This document shows positions 59,082 through 64,000 of a stretch of DNA of 64,000 bases, one piece after another (positions within the stretch are counted from its first letter, which is position 1; each line of letters starts with the position of its first letter). A program made the position numbers and the translations under genes. Below the pieces are notes generated by a model. The model was not told the DNA's origin. It saw nothing but the letters and a program-made list of their open reading frames with translations, and ran no database searches. The DNA lies in assembly GCF_008386495.1 (NCBI RefSeq), contig NZ_VTHJ01000054.1, forward strand, positions 1-64,000, written 5' to 3'. The DNA is from Streptomyces tailanensis. GTDB taxonomy: Bacteria; Actinomycetota; Actinomycetes; Streptomycetales; Streptomycetaceae.

Positions 59082-59777
59082 CTACAGGTCCGGCGGCGGT
59101 GGGGAGTGCGGTACCGGGCCCGCGCGGTCCAGCAACCCCGTGCGGGCCGCGAGCGCCGCCGCCTCCAGGCGCGAACCCACGCCCAGCTTCATCAGCACCC
59201 GCTGGACGTGCGTACGTGCAGTCGAAGGCGCGATACCCATGCCCGCCGCGATCAGACGAGTGTCCTCGCCTTCCGCGACCCTCACCAACACCTCCACCTC
59301 CCTCGGGGTCAGCATCTGGAGCAAGCGCTGGCCCTCGTCGTCCGGTTGGGCCGCCGGGTTCAACAACTCGCTGAACGCGCTCTGCAGGAGTTGGGGGGCC
59401 ACTGCGGCCTCACCCGCTCGGGCTTTCATGATGGCTCGCTCTACACCCTCGATGCGTTCGTCGTGGCGTACGTAACCCGAGGCGCCCGCCGCGAAGGCCG
59501 CCGCGATGCCTCGAGGGTTCGGGACCGGGCCCAGGACCAGGACCGCCACCTGGGGGCGCTCCCGCTTGATCTTGATCACCGGGTCGAAGATGCCCGGCTC
59601 GGCGGGTGTCGCCGTGCCGATGAGGCACACCTCGGGTGCCCTGGCGATCACCAGCTCCGCCACACCCGCGGCCGGCGCCGCCGCGGCCAGCACCCGGTGT
59701 CCGCGCAGTTTCAGCGCCGAGGCCAACGCCTCGGCGAGCAGTCGGTGGTCGTCGACCACCATGAGCCGCACTCCCAT
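59082..59777 (-). CDS. Degenerate LuxR-type response regulator
   Basis: A 231-aa regulator. The receiver starts with the acidic RLMVVDDHRLLAEALASALK, but at the place of the phospho-Asp it has PEVCLIGTATPAEPGIFD and the conserved Lys region is GASGYVRHDE. The HTH is MLTPREVEVLVRVAEGEDTR, LIAAGMGIAPSTARTHVQRV. So it is probably phosphorylation-independent. ATG 59777; a GTG at 59789 is possible. Confidence 0.88.
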   Translation of the reverse strand: MGVRLMVVDDHRLLAEALASALKLRGHRVLAAAAPAAGVAELVIARAPEVCLIGTATPAEPGIFDPVIKIKRERPQVAVLVLGPVPNPRGIAAAFAAGASGYVRHDERIEGVERAIMKARAGEAAVAPQLLQSAFSELLNPAAQPDDEGQRLLQMLTPREVEVLVRVAEGEDTRLIAAGMGIAPSTARTHVQRVLMKLGVGSRLEAAALAARTGLLDRAGPVPHSPPPPDL

Positions 59778-60058
59778 CGAGCCACCCACCCCCCAGTCCC
59801 CCCAATGGTCGCCAACTATGGCTGCCCACTGGTCCCCACGGACAGAAGCCCCCCGGCTCCCCCGTCTGCTCCCCGGTTCTTCATGACCCCGGAAGCTACA
59901 CGCTTGTTCGACGTTACGCTCCCCCTATCGGAGAGAAGTGCCCCGGATTATCGAAATCCCTCCCATTCGAGCGTGATGAGGGATATGTACACGGCCCCGC
60001 CCCTGAGCAGGGACGGGACCGCGAGGAGAGACGGAAGGAGAGCCGGGGGCGCGTGGGG
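59778..60058. other. Gap before the response regulator gene
   Basis: A 281-bp gap between the PQQ-like stop and the response regulator start, both leftward. It should hold the promoter of the regulator. AT-richer text around 59925-59990 (GGATTATCGAAATCCC) is the best candidate, with an imperfect GGATT/AATCC repeat. No gene seen. Confidence 0.35.
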
Positions 60059-61987
60059 TTACTTCGCCCCGAACCCGAGCGCCGTGTACTCCTTCTCGTC
60101 CTTGGAATACGGCTCGCTGACGAGGTCCTTGCCGAGGAAGAACCGCCCGTTGGTGTAGAGCAGTTCACCCAGGGTCGGCGTCATGGCGCTGATCGCGCGC
60201 AGGACCGACTCGGAGGCCGGGGTCTCCAGAAGGACGGTCTGCTTGAGCGTCTTGCCGTCGACGGAGATGACCTGGGCACCCTTGTCGTACGGGCCGTCCT
60301 TGAAGGCGATGAGGTTCGGCCCGTCCATGCGGATCGGGAACAGCTCGAAGTCGTCGCCCGCGTCCACCCGGTCGCCGGTCGACTTACCGGTGGCCAGCGA
60401 GAAGGAGACGATCTCGTTGGTCCGGCTGAATCCGGTGCCGTCGTGGTTCTCGGTCGGCATGTACACCTTGTCGTTGCCGACATAGATGCCCCGGCAGGCC
60501 CAGACGCCGCGAACCGGGCAGTCGTAGCTGTACTTCTTGTCCGGGATCGAGATCTTCGCGCGCAGCTTGCCGTTCTCGTCCAGGGAGAAGATGTCGCTGG
60601 TGCCGGTCAGCGGGACGTCGTTGCCGGTCACCACGCCGAAGACCACCGGCTGGGTGGAGATGATCTTGGCGCGGTCGATGCCGGAGGGCAGCTTGTACGT
60701 CCACTTCACACTGCCCGTCTTCGGGTCGAGCAGCTGGATCTCGAAGGTCTCCTCGCCGTAGTCGCCGCACTTGCGGACCGCGACGAGCTGGGCGCCACCG
60801 GCGTAGCCCTCGTCCGTGCACTCGCCGGCCTTCGGCTGCCACAGCACCTTGCCGCTGTTGACGTCGAAGGCGGCGCCGCCGGAGTAGCCGCCGGCCGCGG
60901 CGACCGTCGTACCGGAGATGGTGACCTCGCCGAACGGCACCTTGCTGCCGCTGAGTTCGGCGCTCTGCGCCCACACCTGCTTGCCGGTCTCGACGTTGAA
61001 CGCGATGACCTGGGTGCACGGCGGACGCTCGTCCTTGACGCGCTTGGCCTCCTCCGTCACCACGATCGCGATCTTCTCCGTGGTGATCTCACGGGAGCCC
61101 GCGCAGGTCTGACCGGGCAGGTCCAGCGTCCACTTGGCCTTGCCGGTGTCCGGCTCGTAGCCGACGATCTTGTTGAGGGCGGACTTGGCGTACGTCGTGT
61201 CCGTGAGCCAGGAGCCCTTGACGCTGTCGATGTCGTCCTTGTTCGCGACCTCGTGCGCGGGCACCTGGAAGAGGATCTTCGCGGCGGTGCTGGACGGCAC
61301 CTTCTCCTGCGCCTCGGCCGGCACCTCGACACCGCCGGAGGAGGAGCCGCCGCCGGACGACGTGCCGCCGTCACCGTTCTTGGCGTCGTCCTCGCCGCCG
61401 GTCGTCCCCTCCGAACTGGCGGTGTCCTTCTTGGTGTCGTCGTCGCCCTTGGAGGAGGCGAGGTACACGCCGCCGCCGACGATGAGCGCGATGGCCGCGA
61501 CCGCCGCGGTGATGATGATCGCCGTGGAGTTGACCTTCTTCTTGCCGCCGGGACCGCCTGGGGCGCCCGCGACCTGCGGCTGCATCGGCACGGTCGGCGG
61601 GGCGTAGCCGTACGGCTGCTGCTGGCCGGGTTGGCCGTAGGGGCCGGGCTGACCAGGCTGGCCGGGCTGGCCGGGCTGACCAGGCTGGCCGGGCTGGCCC
61701 GGGTAGCCGTAGCCGGGCTGCGGCGGAGGCGTCTGGGGGTAGCCGTAGCCGGGGCCCTGCGCGGGCGGGGGCGTCTGCGGCGGCTGGCCCTGGGCCGGGG
61801 GCGTCTGCGGGTAGCCGTAGCCGGCCGGGGCGGCGGGCGGGCCCTGCGGCGGGGGCGTCGGGGCGCCGTAACCGCCGGCCGGCGGAGGCGTGGGCGCGCC
61901 GAAACCGCCCTGTGGCGGGGTGTCCTGCGGCGGCTGGTTCGGAGGCGGGCCCGGCGGCTGGTTCGGCGGGGGCGGCGGCTGGGTCAT
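60059..61987 (-). CDS. Membrane-anchored PQQ-like beta-propeller protein, copy 1
   Basis: A 642-aa protein. Residues about 1-165 are rich in Pro, Gln, Gly and Tyr (YGYPQTPPPQPGYGYPG, six GQP repeats). A basic KKK then one membrane segment (STAIIITAAVAAIALIVGGG) anchors it, followed by an acidic/Ser-Gly linker and an extracytoplasmic propeller with VIAFNVETGKQVWAQ, AFDVNSGKVLWQPK, LLDPKTGSVKWTYKL repeats. Function unknown. A paralogue lies upstream on the same strand. Confidence 0.86.
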   Translation of the reverse strand: MTQPPPPPNQPPGPPPNQPPQDTPPQGGFGAPTPPPAGGYGAPTPPPQGPPAAPAGYGYPQTPPAQGQPPQTPPPAQGPGYGYPQTPPPQPGYGYPGQPGQPGQPGQPGQPGQPGPYGQPGQQQPYGYAPPTVPMQPQVAGAPGGPGGKKKVNSTAIIITAAVAAIALIVGGGVYLASSKGDDDTKKDTASSEGTTGGEDDAKNGDGGTSSGGGSSSGGVEVPAEAQEKVPSSTAAKILFQVPAHEVANKDDIDSVKGSWLTDTTYAKSALNKIVGYEPDTGKAKWTLDLPGQTCAGSREITTEKIAIVVTEEAKRVKDERPPCTQVIAFNVETGKQVWAQSAELSGSKVPFGEVTISGTTVAAAGGYSGGAAFDVNSGKVLWQPKAGECTDEGYAGGAQLVAVRKCGDYGEETFEIQLLDPKTGSVKWTYKLPSGIDRAKIISTQPVVFGVVTGNDVPLTGTSDIFSLDENGKLRAKISIPDKKYSYDCPVRGVWACRGIYVGNDKVYMPTENHDGTGFSRTNEIVSFSLATGKSTGDRVDAGDDFELFPIRMDGPNLIAFKDGPYDKGAQVISVDGKTLKQTVLLETPASESVLRAISAMTPTLGELLYTNGRFFLGKDLVSEPYSKDEKEYTALGFGAK

Positions 61988-62094
61988 GACGTGGATACCT
62001 CAGAGCGGATCTTGGAGGACAGGTGATGGACGGGTGATGGACGAATGCGGATGTCACCTACGGGCGCCAGGGCACCCCGCGGCGGTCACGCGCG

Positions 62095-63804
62095 TCAGTT
62101 GCCGTAGGCCAGCATCAACTTCTCCTTCGACTCGTCATTGCCCGTCAGCTGGGTGGTGGAGAGGTAGAAGCGCCCGCCCACGTAGTCGAGGGCCTTCGAG
62201 TAGAAGTCGCTCTCGATCTCCGCGGCGCTCGCCGGCATCTGCAGGAGCTTCGTCGCCTGGTGGTTCTTGCCGATGACCGGGATGGACACGATCTGGCCGC
62301 CCGCGTCGTACGACGGCTCCACGTACGCGATCAGCTTCGAACCGTCGACCTTGACGGGCGCCATCGCCACGTCGGCGGGGGACTTGACCCGCCACTTCTC
62401 CTTGCCGGTGGCGAGGTTGACCGCGACGATCTCGTTCGAGCCGTTCTTCGCCTCGGTGGGCAGGTAGAGGGTGTTCGCGTCGACCGCGACGCCCGCGCAG
62501 TTCTGCAGATCGCCGGAGAAGAGCCTGCCCTCGCAGTCGGGCGCGAACGAGTCGTCGACGTCGAGTTCCGAGCGGGTGGAGCCGTCGGCCTTGAGGGTGG
62601 AGACTTTCCACTTGTTCTCGTCCTCGTTGGTGAGGTAGAGGACGAGCGGGTTCACGGAGTAGGCGCTCTCGACCCGCCAGCCCTTGGAGATCTTCCGCGT
62701 CCACTTGGGCTTGCCGGTCTTCGGGTCGAGCTCCTGCACCTCGTCGTGCGCGTTGTCGTTGCCCGCCGCGCAGGAGGAGACGGAGATCAGGCGCGCGCCG
62801 CCGGTGAACCCGTCCGGGAAGCAGGACTGGCCGTAGTCCTTCTTGTCCCACAGCTTCTTGCCGGTGGTGACGTCGTACGCGGTCCCGGACTGCGAGCGCC
62901 CCGCCATCAGCGTGTTCCCGGCGATGGACAGCCCGATGCTGCTCGTGCCGTCGAACAGGCCGCCCTCCCCCAGCTCCGCGATCCAGCCCTTCTCCCCGGT
63001 GTTCAGGTCGATCTGCTGAAGCTGGTTGCAACTGGCGTTGCGCGACGTGCCGTTCCGCGAGGCGACGACGACATGACCGTCGGAGGTGGCCTTCGAGGTG
63101 ACCGCGCAGATATTCCCCTCGAACTCGATCGCGTCCCAGGCCGGGTCGCCGTCGCCGACGTTGAACCCGAAGAGCTGCTTGTACGCCGCCTTCACCGCGA
63201 CCTTGTCGGTGACCCACAGCCCGGGGGCCTCCGCACCCGAACCAGGCGCGTCGGGCGCGCTCTTGTACCAGAGCACCTTCGCCTCGCCCGCCTTGCGGTC
63301 CGCGTTGAGCTCGGTGACGTCGATGTCCTCGCCGCCGTCACCGCTGCCGTCACCGGGGTTGACGGGCGCGGACGGCGACGAGGAGGGCTTGTTGTCCGCG
63401 CTCGGGCTCGCGCTCTCCTTGGCGACCGGCTTCTTCTCACCACCGTCGTCACCGAGGCTCGCCACCGCGAACACCGTGCCGCCGACCACGAGCAGCGCGG
63501 CCACCGCGGCGCCGATGACCATCGCGGGCTTCCCCTTGAAGGGGTTCTTGGAGCCACCGCCCGACGGCGGCGGGGTGGGCGCGCCCGCGTACTGCGGCTG
63601 CGGCTGCGGGTACCCGTAACCGGCCTGCGGCGGCGGGGTGTAGGGGCCGGGCTGCTGGGGCGGGGTGTACGGGCCGGGCTGGGCGTACGGGCCGGGCTGC
63701 TGCGGATACCCGTAGCCGGGGCTCGGCACGGGCGGCCCCTGCGGTGGGGGCGTCTGCGGATAGCCGTACGGTTGCTGCGGCGGCTGGTCGGGTGGCTGAG
63801 TCAT
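62095..63804 (-). CDS. Membrane-anchored PQQ-like beta-propeller protein, copy 2
   Basis: A 569-aa paralogue of the next gene. Its Pro/Gln/Tyr-rich N-terminus (YGYPQTPPPQGPPVPSPG) is shorter. A membrane segment (PAMVIGAAVAALLVVGGTVF) and a Ser/Glu/Asp linker precede the propeller (AYDVTTGKKLWDKKDYGQ, ELDPKTGKPKWTRKISKG, AVNLATGKEKWRVKSPAD). ATG 63804 was chosen, with AGGGGGA upstream. The pair probably arose by tandem duplication. Confidence 0.86.
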   Translation of the reverse strand: MTQPPDQPPQQPYGYPQTPPPQGPPVPSPGYGYPQQPGPYAQPGPYTPPQQPGPYTPPPQAGYGYPQPQPQYAGAPTPPPSGGGSKNPFKGKPAMVIGAAVAALLVVGGTVFAVASLGDDGGEKKPVAKESASPSADNKPSSSPSAPVNPGDGSGDGGEDIDVTELNADRKAGEAKVLWYKSAPDAPGSGAEAPGLWVTDKVAVKAAYKQLFGFNVGDGDPAWDAIEFEGNICAVTSKATSDGHVVVASRNGTSRNASCNQLQQIDLNTGEKGWIAELGEGGLFDGTSSIGLSIAGNTLMAGRSQSGTAYDVTTGKKLWDKKDYGQSCFPDGFTGGARLISVSSCAAGNDNAHDEVQELDPKTGKPKWTRKISKGWRVESAYSVNPLVLYLTNEDENKWKVSTLKADGSTRSELDVDDSFAPDCEGRLFSGDLQNCAGVAVDANTLYLPTEAKNGSNEIVAVNLATGKEKWRVKSPADVAMAPVKVDGSKLIAYVEPSYDAGGQIVSIPVIGKNHQATKLLQMPASAAEIESDFYSKALDYVGGRFYLSTTQLTGNDESKEKLMLAYGN

Positions 63805-64000
63805 CAGCGCGTTTCCCCCTGTTCGCTGCTTTCGAGCCACCCGTGGTCACGCGTGGAATCGCTTCTCAGACGGCCTTTCTACCACTGCGAACCTGCCACA
63901 CACGGCCCCGGTCGCTCCCCTGTTCCCAAGGGAGAACCGCCCCGTGATGCCCTCGTTACGCTCCTTCACGCCCCCTTCACGGGACGTACGCCCCATGTCC
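63805..64000. other. Right edge, upstream of the PQQ-like pair
   Basis: No gene is visible in these 196 bp. On the minus strand this is the probable promoter region of the PQQ-like genes. An imperfect repeat GTTCTCCC/GGGAAC lies around 63932-63947. Confidence 0.3.

Noticed and set aside
61650..61710. CRISPR-like spaced repeats
   Set aside because: These are contiguous nine-base codon repeats for Gly-Gln-Pro in the PQQ-like gene, with no spacers.

Overview
The window is high-GC actinobacterial DNA with the strong third-position G/C bias of Streptomyces. The gene content supports that genus: a TipA thiopeptide regulator, an XRE/DUF397/anti-sigma-like triad of the WhiJ/Scr1 type, DUF3180, DUF2342 and DUF2520 proteins, tandem (P/Q/G/Y)-rich PQQ-propeller membrane proteins, and many GTG starts. 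About 57 protein-coding genes were assigned, including one pseudogene. No rRNA, tRNA, CRISPR array or complete transposase gene was seen.

Layout. 0-8.4 kb: glutamate decarboxylase divergent from a PucR-type regulator, tipA with its classic promoter, a DedA membrane protein, a ThrE-type exporter and inorganic pyrophosphatase. 8.5-21.9 kb: conserved core with dacB, a zincin-like protease, tilS, hpt, ftsH and folE, then leftward DUF3180, folK, folB, an NTF2-like gene, folP and an MprF/LysX-like membrane protein. 22-34.5 kb: a membrane esterase, an acidic coiled-coil protein, a PH-domain pair, an isolated nuoD-type gene beside a MidA/NDUFAF7-like methyltransferase, a NarL-type two-component pair, a decayed TmrB-like gene, an ArsR regulator and a threonine aldolase-like enzyme. 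34.6-40.1 kb: a tightly coupled cofactor operon, DUF2520-panC-nadB-nadC-coaX. 40.4-49.5 kb: accessory material, with a large glycosyltransferase, a PaaX regulator carrying an in-frame palindromic insertion element, an MFS transporter, a glyoxalase/tam pair with a divergent MarR gene, a LuxR regulator, a GNAT gene and a RelE/Phd toxin-antitoxin pair. 49.6-55 kb: leftward galT-galE-galK and a divergent Na+/solute symporter with a small partner. 55-64 kb: an Rpn-like nuclease, the ATPase/XRE/DUF397 triad, a secreted serine hydrolase, a degenerate response regulator and two tandem PQQ-propeller proteins.

How the genes work together. FolE, FolB, FolK and FolP supply tetrahydropteroate precursors. 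PanC and CoaX act in CoA synthesis, and NadB and NadC make NAD from aspartate, so the centre of the window is a cofactor hub. GalT, GalE and GalK form the Leloir pathway with a probable sugar symporter alongside. TipA appears to be autoregulated from a MerR-type promoter with a 19-bp spacer.

Most interesting non-textbook signals: (1) a 163-bp terminal-inverted-repeat element with TA duplication at a CTAG site, inserted exactly in frame in a PaaX regulator, with a second copy splitting the fol operon; (2) a modular intergenic repeat family in which a 41-bp module is nested at the same site in several hosts; (3) a stand-alone NuoD with the quinone-binding Tyr replaced by Trp, next to a methyltransferase whose relatives modify the NuoD homologue of complex I; (4) an over-represented palindrome ACGCGCGCGT clustered at 27.7-38.8 kb; (5) a long low-GC hairpin at 58.95-59.02 kb. 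Start codons were chosen by eye from homology, ribosome-binding sites and overlaps; family assignments come from recognised motifs, not from a search.
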